From: Prochlorococcus sp. AG-402-N21
GTDB lineage: Bacteria > Cyanobacteriota > Cyanobacteriia > PCC-6307 > Cyanobiaceae
DNA: 64,000 bases
Direction: 5' to 3'
NCBI GenBank assembly: GCA_003216435.1
Contig: QCIW01000003.1
Location: 52,734 to 116,733 of the forward strand
Below the pieces are notes generated by a model. It was given only the letters and a program-made list of their open reading frames with translations. It made no database searches and was not told the origin of the DNA. This document shows positions 39,848 through 49,321 of the stretch, piece after piece. Every line of letters starts with the position of its first letter. Positions within the stretch are counted from its first letter, which is position 1. A program made the translations under genes and the position numbers.

Positions 39848-41029
39848 TTAAGAAAGAGATATAAGAGATGCTTTTAATCTTTTTAACAACTCATTAATTT
39901 CATTTTTTGTAATTGTTAAGGGAGGAACCATCCGAACAACTTTTGCCCCTGCTGCAACTACAAGAAGTTTCTCTCTGAGAGCAGATAAAATAATCTCTTG
40001 AGATGTTAGAGAAGATTCGTTTTTGATTACAAGACCTTGCATTAAACCAAGGCCTCTAACCTCATGAAGATGTCTTGGGAACTCTTGTAAAATCTCCATA
40101 AGCCCCGTTTCGAGTTGCTTGCCTCGAATGGTGACATTCTTTAATAGATTCCTTCGTTGGATTTCTTTCCCAACAATAAGACCTGCTTTACATGCAAAAG
40201 GGTTCCCCCCAAAAGTACTTGCATGATCACCTGGTTTGAATAGATCGGCAGATTTCTTGGCAAGCAAAGCCCCAATTGCATGACCACCTCCAAGTCCCTT
40301 AGCAAGAGTGAAAACGTCGGGCTCCACTCCTAGATGTTCATAACCCCATAACAAACCTGTTCTTCCCATGCCAGATTGAACTTCATCAAAAATCAATAAA
40401 ACGTTTTTTTTATTGCAGAAATCTTTTAAGAGCTTGAAGAATTGGATATCTCCTGGCACTACGCCACCTTCTCCTTGTATGGGCTCTATTAGTACTGCGG
40501 CTACTCGTGAAGTATTGGCTTCTAATCTTTCAAATAAATTTTCAAAAGATTGCCAGTTGTTATAAGAGAAAAATTCAAATCCCTGGACGACAGGCTCGAA
40601 ACCACGGTGATACTTGGGTTGTCCGGTGGCACTTACAGCTGCAAGGGTTCTTCCATGAAAACTTTCTTTTGCTGCAAGAATTATTGGCTTATCAATTGAT
40701 CTATTTATATGGCCGTGTTTTCTGGCTAATTTAATTGCTGCTTCATTTGCTTCTGCTCCACTATTACAAAAGAAAACGCTATCAGCGCAGCTATTTATCG
40801 TTAACCATCTAGCTAGCTCTTCTTGTTCTGGAATCTTATAAAGATTAGAAATATGCTGAAGTTTTTTTAATTGAGCAACCAGTGCTCTCCTTAGAGCTTT
40901 ATTGCTATGTCCAATACTACAAGTTGCAATACCAGCAACAGCATCAAGATATTTTTCGTTTTCATTACTCCAAACCCAGCTTCCTTTGCCTTTCTTGATT
41001 GTCAATGGAAAACGTTTATATGTTCCCAT
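39848..41029 (-). CDS. argD: Acetylornithine aminotransferase
   Basis: PLP-dependent aminotransferase of arginine synthesis. Motifs are FCNSGAEANEAAIKLARK, LIFDEVQSGMGRTG and TLAKGLGGGHAIGA with the Schiff-base Lys. The open frame reaches into the tRNA-Leu gene, but those 28 residues encode the tRNA in translation, so I chose the ATG at 41029 (MGTYKRF), giving 393 residues, the normal size. folC follows immediately. Confidence 0.94.
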   Translation of the reverse strand: MGTYKRFPLTIKKGKGSWVWSNENEKYLDAVAGIATCSIGHSNKALRRALVAQLKKLQHISNLYKIPEQEELARWLTINSCADSVFFCNSGAEANEAAIKLARKHGHINRSIDKPIILAAKESFHGRTLAAVSATGQPKYHRGFEPVVQGFEFFSYNNWQSFENLFERLEANTSRVAAVLIEPIQGEGGVVPGDIQFFKLLKDFCNKKNVLLIFDEVQSGMGRTGLLWGYEHLGVEPDVFTLAKGLGGGHAIGALLAKKSADLFKPGDHASTFGGNPFACKAGLIVGKEIQRRNLLKNVTIRGKQLETGLMEILQEFPRHLHEVRGLGLMQGLVIKNESSLTSQEIILSALREKLLVVAAGAKVVRMVPPLTITKNEINELLKRLKASLISLS

Positions 41030-41037
41030 TAATGAAG

Positions 41038-41119
41038 TGGGAGCGGTCGGACTCGAACCGACAAACCCGAAGGTGCCGCATTTTGAGTGCGGTGCGTCTA
41101 CCAATTCCACCACGCTCCC
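41038..41119 (-). tRNA. tRNA-Leu (anticodon CAA)
   Basis: An 82-base class II tRNA read on the minus strand, with a long variable arm (GGCACCTTCGGGTT region). The acceptor stem is GGGAGCG/CGCTCCC with discriminator A. The anticodon stem CCGCA/TGCGG encloses loop CTCAAAA, anticodon CAA. It lies just eight bases upstream of the argD start. Confidence 0.96.
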
Positions 41120-41155
41120 TTGAGTTGACTTTATGATTGAGGGTCTAAAAAGAGC

Positions 41156-42532
41156 TTAAGCGGCATTTTGCTTGATGACTACTTTGTTGTGGGTTCCTAA
41201 TTCACATGCACTAACAATATTTTGAGAAGTGTGGCTCTCAATTCTCGAAATAGTTGCTCCAATGCTATTTAGTTTAGTTTCAAAAGACTCGTAACCTCTA
41301 TCGAGATGATTCAAACCCTCAATAGTGCTTAAGCCTTTAGCTGCAAGGCTGGCAAGAACAATGGCAGCAGTAGAACGTAAATCCCCCCCCATAAGACTTT
41401 TACCAGTTAATTCCTCAACCCCTTGAATCTGAGCCGTCCTTTCATTGAGATTAATTGAAGCACCCATTTTTATTAGTTCATATACATGCTGCATTCTGTT
41501 TTCAAAAATTGTTTCGGTGATTTCACTTGTTCCATTGGCAGTGCTCATTAAGGCCATGAAGGGAGCTTGCAAATCGGTTGGGAAACCAGGGAAAGGTTTA
41601 GTCTTGATATTTACAGCTTTGATTTGAGTTGGGATGATTCTAAGAAGATTTTTTTCTATTTCTTCTATTAGACAACCGCATTCTTGAAGTTTATTTAAAA
41701 CAACTTCTAGATGAGCTGGTATTACAGGTCCAACAACTAATTGAGAGCGAGTTATTGCAGCTGCAATAAGAAAAGTTCCTGCTTCGATTCGATCAGGAAT
41801 TGCACTATGAATGCAACCATTTAATTTCTCTACCCCTTTAATTGTAAGTTTGGAGCTTCCAGATCCTTTGATTTGAGCTCCCATCATTACAAGCATTTCA
41901 ATTAGATCTTGGACTTCAGGTTCGCGAGCAGCGTTTTCAATGGTTGTTGTCCCATCAGCAAGGGTTGCTGCCATTAAAATTGTTTCGGTGGCGCCAACAC
42001 TCGGAAAATCTAAAACAATGTTTGCTGCTTGTAAGCGCTTTTTATTTGAGGGAATAGTTGCGGAAATTATGTTTTCATCAATTTCAACAATTGCTCCTAA
42101 TGCTCTTAATCCTTTTATATGTTCATCAATGGGTCTTAATCCAATTTGACAACCGCCTGGTAAGGGTATTTTAGCTTTTCCTAACCTTGCTAATAGTGGG
42201 CCTATACAAAAAAAACTTGCTCTTAAGCTATGAACTAATTCATTAGGAAGCAATGCATCACGAAGTCCTTTTGGGTTAATAAAGAGCGAATTGTCATCCC
42301 TATTTATTTCAATTCCCATCCTTATAAGGATTTCGCCCATTACATCTATATCAGTTAAGGAAGGGATGTTATTGAGGCGAACTTTGTCTTTGGTTAAAAG
42401 AGATGCTGCCATTAAAACTAGTGCCGAGTTTTTTGCTCCGCTAATTTTTATGCGACCGGTAAGAGAGCAGCTTCCTTCGACCTCTAAATGTGGCGTTTTG
42501 ATTGCTTTTGAGATTGGCGCCACACTACCCAT
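41156..42532 (-). CDS. murA: UDP-N-acetylglucosamine 1-carboxyvinyltransferase MurA
   Basis: First committed step of peptidoglycan synthesis. The active-site loop PGGCQIG carries the catalytic Cys near residue 124, the residue alkylated by fosfomycin. [17 protein letters not shown] at the N-terminus and [12 protein letters not shown] in the second half are typical. 458 residues with a polar C-terminal tail. ATG start. Same strand as argD, 36 bases before tRNA-Leu. Confidence 0.95.
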   Translation of the reverse strand: MGSVAPISKAIKTPHLEVEGSCSLTGRIKISGAKNSALVLMAASLLTKDKVRLNNIPSLTDIDVMGEILIRMGIEINRDDNSLFINPKGLRDALLPNELVHSLRASFFCIGPLLARLGKAKIPLPGGCQIGLRPIDEHIKGLRALGAIVEIDENIISATIPSNKKRLQAANIVLDFPSVGATETILMAATLADGTTTIENAAREPEVQDLIEMLVMMGAQIKGSGSSKLTIKGVEKLNGCIHSAIPDRIEAGTFLIAAAITRSQLVVGPVIPAHLEVVLNKLQECGCLIEEIEKNLLRIIPTQIKAVNIKTKPFPGFPTDLQAPFMALMSTANGTSEITETIFENRMQHVYELIKMGASINLNERTAQIQGVEELTGKSLMGGDLRSTAAIVLASLAAKGLSTIEGLNHLDRGYESFETKLNSIGATISRIESHTSQNIVSACELGTHNKVVIKQNAA

Positions 42533-42669
42533 AAGGTGTTTCTAACATAGATTCCTTCATGATGACAATGTCCACCATCTACGTCTAGATAGAGTTAGTA
42601 AACTTGTTGATTTCTTTCTTTTTGTGTGAATTATTTTTTCTTTAATATAAAAAAAGAAATTGAGATGAT

Positions 42670-43527
42670 TTGAAAATTAGTCAAAACGATTCTCTTGTTA
42701 TATCAAGCAGGCGCAATCCTTTGGTTCGTAAATTACGAGCTATTTCCAGGAAGGAAGGTCGAGAAGCATATTCAATGTTATTGCTTGAAGGGACTCATTT
42801 GTTACAAGAGGCTTTGAACACTGATTTATCTCCAAAACAGATAATTGCAACAAGCTCTTGGATTCAAAGAAATTATCAGATTCTGCAATCACTATCTAGT
42901 GGAATTGAAGTTATAAAAGTTACACAGTCTGTATTGGAAGCAGCGTTGACAACGGTTAATCCAGATGGAGTCGCGTCTCTTTTTCCTTTATCAGGTTTAC
43001 CTGCTAAGCCTAAAAATCCTAAATTCATTTTAGCTTTAGACAGATTGCAGGATCCAGGAAATCTAGGAAATTTATTTCGTACAGCACTTGCAGCAGATAT
43101 TGAATTTGTTTTGCTTGCGTCAGGGGTTGATCCTTTAAATCAAAAAGTTCTCAGATCATCTGCAGGTTCAATTTTGCATCTTCCATATGAGCGATTGGGA
43201 ATTACAGAATCAGAGGGTTTATCTTTACTTTCAGAAAAATTAATAGATTTTGCTGGGAATGGTTTTCAAGTTATTGCTACAAGTGCACCTAATAAAAAAG
43301 GGCTAAATTCTTTAATTCCTTATTGGGAAATCGATTGGAATCAGCCTACTGTCTTGGTTTTAGGGAATGAAGGATCTGGACTTCATTCAGAACTTGAAGA
43401 TTGTTGTACTAAAGTTGTTACGTTGCCTCATAGCGTATCAGTTGAATCATTAAATGTAGCAGCTGCGGCCGTTCCTCTGCTTTTAGAGCGACGAAGGGCC
43501 AAAATGATAAATGGTATACCTAAATAA
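42670..43527 (+). CDS. SpoU/TrmH-family RNA 2'-O-methyltransferase
   Basis: A 285-residue SPOUT enzyme. An N-terminal substrate-binding domain (about 1-110) precedes the knotted domain, with LDRLQDPGNLGNLFRTA (motif 1), VLGNEGSGL (motif 2) and HSVESLNVAAAAVPLL in part (motif 3). It is an RlmB/TrmH relative; the rRNA or tRNA target cannot be told. TTG start with a GAGATGA sequence upstream. lpdA starts two bases after its stop. Confidence 0.88.
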   Translation: MKISQNDSLVISSRRNPLVRKLRAISRKEGREAYSMLLLEGTHLLQEALNTDLSPKQIIATSSWIQRNYQILQSLSSGIEVIKVTQSVLEAALTTVNPDGVASLFPLSGLPAKPKNPKFILALDRLQDPGNLGNLFRTALAADIEFVLLASGVDPLNQKVLRSSAGSILHLPYERLGITESEGLSLLSEKLIDFAGNGFQVIATSAPNKKGLNSLIPYWEIDWNQPTVLVLGNEGSGLHSELEDCCTKVVTLPHSVSVESLNVAAAAVPLLLERRRAKMINGIPK

Positions 43528-43529
43528 AA

Positions 43530-44975
43530 GTGAGTGACGCCCAATTTGATTTCGATCTGATTGTTATAGGAGCTGGTTATGGCGGTTTTGACGCAGCCAA
43601 GCATGCTTCTGAAAAAGGTTTAAATGTTGCGATTATTGAATCTCGTGACATGGGAGGGACTTGCGTTAACAGAGGTTGCGTCCCTTCTAAGGCATTATTG
43701 GCAGCAAGTGGAAAAGTTCGAGAATTGGCTGATTCGAAACATTTGGCTGGTTTTGGAATCCATTCTGCCCCTGTTCGTTTTGAGCGACAAAAGATTGCTG
43801 ATCATGCAAATAAACTTGTCTCAAACATTCGCAACAACTTAACTAAAGCTCTAGAGAGAGCAGGAGTAACTATTTTATTAGGAAAGGGCCGGCTCGAAGG
43901 ATCTCAGCGAGTTGGCTTGAGAGAAGTAAATGGTGTAGATAGAGTTTTAACAGCAAAGGATGTCATTGTTGCGACAGGCTCTGACCCATTTGTTCCTCCA
44001 GGGATAACAATTGATGGGCGAACAGTATTTACCAGTGATGAAGCTGTAAATCTTGAATGGCTGCCACGTTGGATTGCAATTATCGGGAGCGGTTATATAG
44101 GTCTTGAATTCGCAGATGTATATACAGCTCTTGGATGTGAAGTTTCGATGATTGAGGCTTTAGATAGAGTGATGCCAACGTTTGATCCTGATATAGCAAA
44201 AATAGCGGCACGAAATTTAATTGAAAGTAGAGATATTGATGCTCGAGCAGGAGTTCTTGCTACCAAAGTTGTTCCAGGATGTCCTGTCAATATTGAGCTT
44301 TCAGATGTTAAATCTAGGGATGTTGTAGAACGATTAGAGGTGGACGCTGTACTTGTAGCAACTGGACGAGTCCCAAGTAGTAAAGATCTTAATCTTGAAT
44401 CTTTAGGTGTCGAATTGAATCGAGGTTTTATTCCTATTGATGGAAAGATGAGAGTTCTTATCAATGGATCTCCAGTGCCGAATCTTTGGGCAGTTGGAGA
44501 TGTAACTGGAAAGCTAATGTTGGCTCATACAGCAGCAGCTCAAGGAACAATTGCGGTAGATAATATTCTTGGAGACACACGAATTATTGATTATCGCAGT
44601 ATACCTGCCGCTACTTTTACTCATCCTGAAATTAGTTCAGTTGGTATGATGGAGCTAGAAGCTAGGAAATTTGCTTCTGAAGAAGGTTTTGAGTTGGGAA
44701 CTGTCCGTAGTTACTTTAAGGCAAATTCAAAAGCTCTTGCTGAGCTTGAAAGTGATGGTCTTATGAAATTACTTTTTCGGAAAGATAATGGCGAAGTTTT
44801 AGGAGCTCATATTTATGGACTTCATGCTGCTGATTTGATTCAAGAGGTTGCCAATGCGGTGTCTAGGCGTCAAAGCGTAATTGAACTGTCAAAAGAAGTG
44901 CACACTCACCCAACTTTAAGTGAAGTTGTAGAGATCGCCTATAAACAAGCGGTTAACCAATTAGAAAAAACTTGA
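43530..44975 (+). CDS. lpdA: Dihydrolipoamide dehydrogenase
   Basis: FAD/NAD disulfide oxidoreductase, the E3 subunit of pyruvate dehydrogenase and of the glycine cleavage system. GAGYGGFDAA binds FAD; the redox-active disulfide is GGTCVNRGCVP (Cys45, Cys50); the catalytic His-Glu pair lies in HTHPTLSE near the C-terminus. 481 residues, GTG start. trpC follows after 60 bases. Confidence 0.94.
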   Translation: MSDAQFDFDLIVIGAGYGGFDAAKHASEKGLNVAIIESRDMGGTCVNRGCVPSKALLAASGKVRELADSKHLAGFGIHSAPVRFERQKIADHANKLVSNIRNNLTKALERAGVTILLGKGRLEGSQRVGLREVNGVDRVLTAKDVIVATGSDPFVPPGITIDGRTVFTSDEAVNLEWLPRWIAIIGSGYIGLEFADVYTALGCEVSMIEALDRVMPTFDPDIAKIAARNLIESRDIDARAGVLATKVVPGCPVNIELSDVKSRDVVERLEVDAVLVATGRVPSSKDLNLESLGVELNRGFIPIDGKMRVLINGSPVPNLWAVGDVTGKLMLAHTAAAQGTIAVDNILGDTRIIDYRSIPAATFTHPEISSVGMMELEARKFASEEGFELGTVRSYFKANSKALAELESDGLMKLLFRKDNGEVLGAHIYGLHAADLIQEVANAVSRRQSVIELSKEVHTHPTLSEVVEIAYKQAVNQLEKT

Positions 44976-45035
44976 TTTTTTCTAATAATTCTTTTAATTA
45001 AATACTGTTATGTTCCAAACAGAAAAAATTCAACT

Positions 45036-45920
45036 ATGAATATTCGCCGTAGGCCTCCAAACCCCAGTGTTAAAGTCGCAAACTTAGAATATGCGATTCC
45101 TCATTCTGATGGCAATCCTCAAAATATTCTTGAAGAAATTCTTTGGGAGAAAAATAGAGAACTTGAGATAGCTCGTCAGAAAGTTTCATTAGAAAAATTA
45201 AAATCTCAGGTATGTGAATTACCCAAGACAAGGTCATTTCTTAATGCATTAAGGAAAGCTGAAATTCATCCAGCTGTAATTGCAGAGATTAAAAAAGCAA
45301 GTCCTAGTAAAGGTGTAATTAGAGAAGACTTTAATCCGACCCAAATAGCAGACTCTTATAAACAGGGAGGCGCAACTTGCTTATCTGTTTTGACAGAAAA
45401 GAATTTTTTTCAAGGTGGCTTTGATGTTCTTGTCGAAGTTAGAAAAACAGTTGACCTTCCTATTCTTTGTAAAGACTTTATTTTTACTCCATATCAGCTT
45501 TATCAAGCACGAGTGGCAGGTGCAGATGCAGTACTGTTTATTGCATCAGTTCTTTCTGATCAAGATTTGCTTTATTTAAAGAAAATTGCTGATTCGTTAG
45601 ATTTAGATGTTTTAGTAGAAGTTCATGATTTCAGCGAGATTGATAGAGTTTTACAGATTGGTAGGTTTGAATTAATAGGCATTAACAACAGAGATTTAAA
45701 GACTTTTAAAACAGATATATCAACAACTGAAAAGATTGCAAAAACATATGAGGTTAAGCTGAATAATCAAGGAATTATATTGGTTAGTGAATCTGGCTTA
45801 GCTACTAGAGAAGATTTAAATCGCGTTTATTCTGCTGGAGCTAAGGCCGTTTTGGTAGGAGAATCTTTAATGAAAGAGCAAGATATAAAATTAGGGCTTA
45901 ATAGATTAATTAAAGGTTAA
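45036..45920 (+). CDS. trpC: Indole-3-glycerol phosphate synthase
   Basis: Barrel enzyme of tryptophan synthesis. [38 protein letters not shown] and [10 protein letters not shown] and the final [12 protein letters not shown] are the standard motifs. At 294 residues it has an N-terminal extension of about 30 residues ([13 protein letters not shown]) seen in cyanobacterial TrpC. ATG start. Convergent with the tiny Hli gene five bases downstream. Confidence 0.94.
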   Translation: MNIRRRPPNPSVKVANLEYAIPHSDGNPQNILEEILWEKNRELEIARQKVSLEKLKSQVCELPKTRSFLNALRKAEIHPAVIAEIKKASPSKGVIREDFNPTQIADSYKQGGATCLSVLTEKNFFQGGFDVLVEVRKTVDLPILCKDFIFTPYQLYQARVAGADAVLFIASVLSDQDLLYLKKIADSLDLDVLVEVHDFSEIDRVLQIGRFELIGINNRDLKTFKTDISTTEKIAKTYEVKLNNQGIILVSESGLATREDLNRVYSAGAKAVLVGESLMKEQDIKLGLNRLIKG

Positions 45921-45925
45921 TCCCT

Positions 45926-46096
45926 TTATCCGGCATATACTCCTAATGCTAACCAAATCGACTGAAGGTCAATTAAGTCAAGGTTTTCCAGAAGACTTGA
46001 TTTATTTGTTATTGCAGCTAGCAAAATAAATGCACAACCAAACATTGCCGCTCTCCCGTTGGTTAGCTCTGCGAGCTTCATTCGCTTCGAAGACAT
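45926..46096 (-). CDS. Small high-light-inducible-like protein (56 residues)
   Basis: An ATG frame of 56 residues whose middle reads KLAELTNGRAAMFGCAFILL, matching the Hli chlorophyll-binding helix ExxNGRxAMxG. The rest is a short basic N-terminus and a C-terminal ALGVYAG tail. It would be a single-helix thylakoid protein. It ends five bases from the convergent trpC stop. Its short length would let gene finders miss it. The motif makes a chance frame unlikely. Confidence 0.85.
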   Translation of the reverse strand: MSSKRMKLAELTNGRAAMFGCAFILLAAITNKSSLLENLDLIDLQSIWLALGVYAG

Positions 46097-46449
46097 GAGA
46101 ATAATTACCTATTAAATTCATCATAGCAGAATGAGGGTAAATACCTATAGATGAGGCTGTTTTGTTTCGTGTGTAATGGGAGTATCTTGAAATTATTTAT
46201 CTAAAGTAAGAGCTACAAAGGGTTTTGAGGTTCTGGGTGAATTTACTAAGGGTAATCTTTAGATGGTTAGGCTAAGTTTTTTGATTAAAAATCTGGCCGA
46301 ATAATCTCAATTCAAGAGAGTAGATCAAAATTCTAGACGATTTGATATTTCGGCTTTTTTCTTGATTTATTCCTTCGTATTAGCTTCTCTCTATAAAGAG
46401 TTCCGAAATTTTCAGGAATGAATGTTAATAAAAGAAAAAAAGTTGAGTT
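46097..46449. other. Intergenic region without a recognised feature
   Basis: A 353-base AT-rich stretch between the Hli gene and the DUF4278 gene, both on the minus strand. I see no supported coding frame, tRNA or clear terminator. It should contain the Hli promoter. Confidence 0.5.
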
Positions 46450-46617
46450 TTAAGCCTGGTATTGAATACCTCGATAAGTAAGGATAGGATTTTCTTTAGA
46501 GATTTCTTGCTGTCGCTTGATATAGACACTACTACGATAAGTTAATTCAATAATCTTTTTTTCAGTAAATTTTTTGTCTTGGAGATAGTTTGCTCCTCTG
46601 TAAGTAAGAGTAGTCAT
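46450..46617 (-). CDS. DUF4278 family protein (55 residues)
   Basis: An ATG frame encoding a small basic protein with three copies of a LTYRGxxY-type motif: LTYRGANY (4-11), LTYRSSVY (25-32) and LTYRGIQY (46-53). This is the signature of DUF4278, a cyanobacterial family of unknown function. The regular repeat spacing of 21 residues makes the call firm despite the short length. Two palindromes lie upstream at 46.69-46.76 kb. Confidence 0.8.
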   Translation of the reverse strand: MTTLTYRGANYLQDKKFTEKKIIELTYRSSVYIKRQQEISKENPILTYRGIQYQA

Positions 46618-46690
46618 GGTAAAACGCTCTGAATAGCTCAGGTCCCCGTTCCATGGCCTGAATTGTGTGCGCCCTAAATGAGGGTGAACG

Positions 46691-46710
46691 TTTGTAGCTG
46701 TTGCTACAAA
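46691..46710. promoter_or_regulatory. Palindrome with a GTA-N8-TAC core
   Basis: TTTGTAGC-TGTT-GCTACAAA is a perfect 8-base inverted repeat with a TGTT centre. It contains GTA-N8-TAC, the consensus form of NtcA sites. I see no clear TAN3T box at the usual 22-base spacing on either side, so the NtcA assignment is weak. It lies 74 bases upstream of the DUF4278 start. Confidence 0.35.
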
Positions 46711-46735
46711 TTAATCTTAGTACCTTTGAGAATGG

Positions 46736-46755
46736 TTGTAGTTCACTGTGCTACA
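46736..46755. promoter_or_regulatory. Second TTGTAG...GCTACA palindrome
   Basis: TTGTAG and CTACA arms flank nine bases (TTCACTGTG). It shares both arms with the palindrome 26 bases to its left, so the pair may be tandem sites for one regulator between the divergent DUF4278 and hypothetical genes. Confidence 0.3.
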
Positions 46756-46865
46756 GAAAAAAGTATATTTCGATATTTAAGCTTTTAAAGTACTTTGATG
46801 ATGCAGTTTTTTGAAGTAGATTGATTACTCGGATTGGAAACTTGTTTTTTAGTTGATTGAATTTT

Positions 46866-47141
46866 ATGGAAATTAAAGGTTTCTTGTTTTTTTGTGGCTC
46901 ATTATTGCGATGGCCAGCTTTAAATACTAAGTATTTTATGCTTTTTCATGCATATATTTTGGCTGTATATGCAATTACATATTCAGCCAAATCTATATCA
47001 GTAAATGCATCCGTTTTCCTTTTTACTGTTTCTGTTCTTTCCCCTTTGATGATTGCAATTGGGAAAGGACTTCCCTTGGATTGTTTGAATTATAAATCTG
47101 CAATAGAAAGAGAGAATTCAGAATTAAATGTGGAAGTTTAA
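46866..47141 (+). CDS. Hypothetical membrane protein
   Basis: A 91-residue protein with two hydrophobic segments (about 25-42 and 48-68) and an acidic C-terminal tail. I do not recognise it. ATG at 46866 is chosen; a TTG three codons upstream is possible. It stands alone between the palindrome-bearing region and nfu. Coding support is modest. Confidence 0.4.
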   Translation: MEIKGFLFFCGSLLRWPALNTKYFMLFHAYILAVYAITYSAKSISVNASVFLFTVSVLSPLMIAIGKGLPLDCLNYKSAIERENSELNVEV

Positions 47142-47417
47142 GCTTGAGAAAAAATAAACCCTAAAATCTATATATTTAGAAGAATTGAATAATTATTTAG
47201 GTTTTGCTTATATATAATGCTTAGTTTTTATTGGGTTTGGAAATTTCTGGACTAACTTTAGACCATTTTTAACTTGGTAAAATTTTGATTTGCAGAGTGG
47301 ATTTCTATTTCTTGGGTTAATCGTAAAGAGATTCAATAAGAAGTTTCGATGATTTGATGAGTGATGGGCTTAATTAAAGAAGTCTAAAAGAGGGAATTCC
47401 TAGAATTTAAATAATTT

Positions 47418-47648
47418 TTACAGCACTTGCATTACTTCACTTATTTCGGGGATCATTTCTCGAAGTTTCCTCTCGATTCCCATTTTTAAAGTCATTGTGC
47501 TACTTGGACACTCTCCACAAGCTCCTTGAAGTCGTACTTTCACTACGGGGCCGTCGATTTCTACAACTTCTACATTCCCTCCATCGGCCAATAGAAAAGG
47601 TCTTAATTCGTCTAATACGGTTTCTACATTTTCCAAAGTGAATTCCAT
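47418..47648 (-). CDS. nfu: NifU C-terminal domain iron-sulfur scaffold (Nfu)
   Basis: A 76-residue Nfu-type protein. [21 protein letters not shown] and the [18 protein letters not shown] segment with the cluster-binding CGEC are complete. Stand-alone Nfu proteins in cyanobacteria deliver iron-sulfur clusters, including to photosystem I. ATG start. It is divergent from mqo. Confidence 0.94.
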   Translation of the reverse strand: MEFTLENVETVLDELRPFLLADGGNVEVVEIDGPVVKVRLQGACGECPSSTMTLKMGIERKLREMIPEISEVMQVL

Positions 47649-47738
47649 AGCTTCATTAATTAATAGAAGGAATTTTTCTTATAGGTGCTTAGCCTAGTTA
47701 TTAATAACATTATCTGATAAAAAAGGCGGTTTTTCTTT

Positions 47739-49235
47739 GTGTTCGTAAATCATGAGCTGGGAGAAAATATTCGTTATGACGCGGTACTTGTTGGTGCAGG
47801 TGTAATGAGTAGCACCTTGGCAGTTTTGCTGAAGGAATTAGACCCTCAGCTGAAAGTACTAATTGTGGAAAAATTATCTCAGCCAGGACTTGAGAGTAGT
47901 TACGCGTTGAATAATGCCGGTACAGGACATGCGGGGAATTGTGAACTTAATTACACGCCTTTAAAACCTGATGGAAGAATTGAATTAGAAAAAGCTTTGC
48001 GAATTAATAGTTCTTTTGAGCAAAGTTTAGAGTTTTGGGCGTCTTTAACTCAAATGGGGAAGCTAGATCCAGAGAGATTCCTTCATTTTTTGCCCCATAT
48101 AAGCCTTGTTTTTGAAAAAGGAGATGTTGCTTTCTTAAAAAAGAGATATGAATTACTGAGACAGTATCCTGCCTTTAGTGATATGGAATGGACTGAAGAT
48201 ATAAATGAGTTAAAAGATTGGATGCCATTGCTTTTTAATGGTCGAAGGCAGACTAAAAATACAGCTGCCACAAGAATAAAAAGAGGGACTGATATAGATT
48301 TTGGTTCTTTATCAATTAGTTATTTAGAGACTTTAAGCAAAAAAGGTCTAATCGATATTGAATTTTCTACTGAAGTAGTAAATCTTCGAAAGAATGAAAG
48401 GTCTTGGGATGTGGAAATGCAAAATGATATTCAGAATAAATATGTGACAGCACCTTTTGTGTTTATTGGAGCTGGAGGAGGTTCCTTACCCCTGCTGCAA
48501 AAATCTAAAATTACAGAAGGATCATCTTATGGCGGGTTCCCAGTAAGTGGTCAGTGGTTGATATGCAATAAGCCTTCATTGGCTAAACAACATTCTGCGA
48601 AAGTTTATGGAAAAGCAAAATTGGGTGCACCTCCTATGTCAGTTCCCCATTTAGATACCAGATGGATAGATGGTGAGAGATCTTTATTATTTGGACCATT
48701 TGCAGGCTTTAGTACGAAATTTTTAAAAAAAGGATCTTATTTGGATTTATTTAAAGCTATAAATACCTCGAATTTTGCATCTTTACTTCAGGCGGGGATT
48801 AAAAATCTTGATTTAGTAAATTATTTATTTTCTCAATTGCGATTAGATCATAAAGACAGAGTTGATGTTTTAAGGAATTTTCTTCCGACTGCAAAAGATC
48901 TTGAATGGAAATTATTTGAAGCTGGACAGAGAGTGCAGATTATTAAAAGTTCTACTAGCGGAGGGATTCTAAAGATGGGGACAGAAGTTGTTTGCTCCTC
49001 TGATGGTTCCTTATCAGCTTTGTTGGGTGCTTCTCCAGGAGCAAGCACGGCTGTCACAACAATGTTGGAGGTCTTACAACGATGTTGGGGTGAGAAAATG
49101 GAAACAGATGAATGGAAAGAAAGATTGAAAAATCTTTTTCCTGGTTTTGGTGAGACAATCCATGATGACCCTGACTCATTGAAAAATTTGAGAGATAGGA
49201 ATGATGCGATTCTTGGGTTTTCGAAAAATTTTTGA
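47739..49235 (+). CDS. mqo: Malate:quinone oxidoreductase
   Basis: FAD-dependent, membrane-associated oxidation of malate with electrons passed to quinone. The N-terminus has [20 protein letters not shown] (dinucleotide fold) and [19 protein letters not shown], diagnostic of Mqo; [15 protein letters not shown] and a C-terminal [12 protein letters not shown] follow. 498 residues, full length. GTG start with an AGGCGG sequence at suitable distance. It provides a malate-oxidation route not dependent on NAD. Confidence 0.93.
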   Translation: MFVNHELGENIRYDAVLVGAGVMSSTLAVLLKELDPQLKVLIVEKLSQPGLESSYALNNAGTGHAGNCELNYTPLKPDGRIELEKALRINSSFEQSLEFWASLTQMGKLDPERFLHFLPHISLVFEKGDVAFLKKRYELLRQYPAFSDMEWTEDINELKDWMPLLFNGRRQTKNTAATRIKRGTDIDFGSLSISYLETLSKKGLIDIEFSTEVVNLRKNERSWDVEMQNDIQNKYVTAPFVFIGAGGGSLPLLQKSKITEGSSYGGFPVSGQWLICNKPSLAKQHSAKVYGKAKLGAPPMSVPHLDTRWIDGERSLLFGPFAGFSTKFLKKGSYLDLFKAINTSNFASLLQAGIKNLDLVNYLFSQLRLDHKDRVDVLRNFLPTAKDLEWKLFEAGQRVQIIKSSTSGGILKMGTEVVCSSDGSLSALLGASPGASTAVTTMLEVLQRCWGEKMETDEWKERLKNLFPGFGETIHDDPDSLKNLRDRNDAILGFSKNF

Positions 49236-49321
49236 TGCTGTTGCATTTATAGATATGCTTAACCTCTAATTCCCAATAAAGCTTTAAAAAGAATCCTTCT
49301 TACACATGAATCTTTAATTGA

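Noticed and set aside
41030..41113. N-terminal extension of argD into tRNA-Leu
   Set aside because: These codons are the translated tRNA gene, and the ATG at 41029 matches the family's normal N-terminus.
44093..44464. 123-residue antisense frame in lpdA
   Set aside because: Ser/Thr/Arg-rich translation typical of an antisense shadow of a strongly coding gene.
48848..49246. 132-residue antisense frame at the end of mqo
   Set aside because: Fully inside a well-supported gene, with no recognisable domain.
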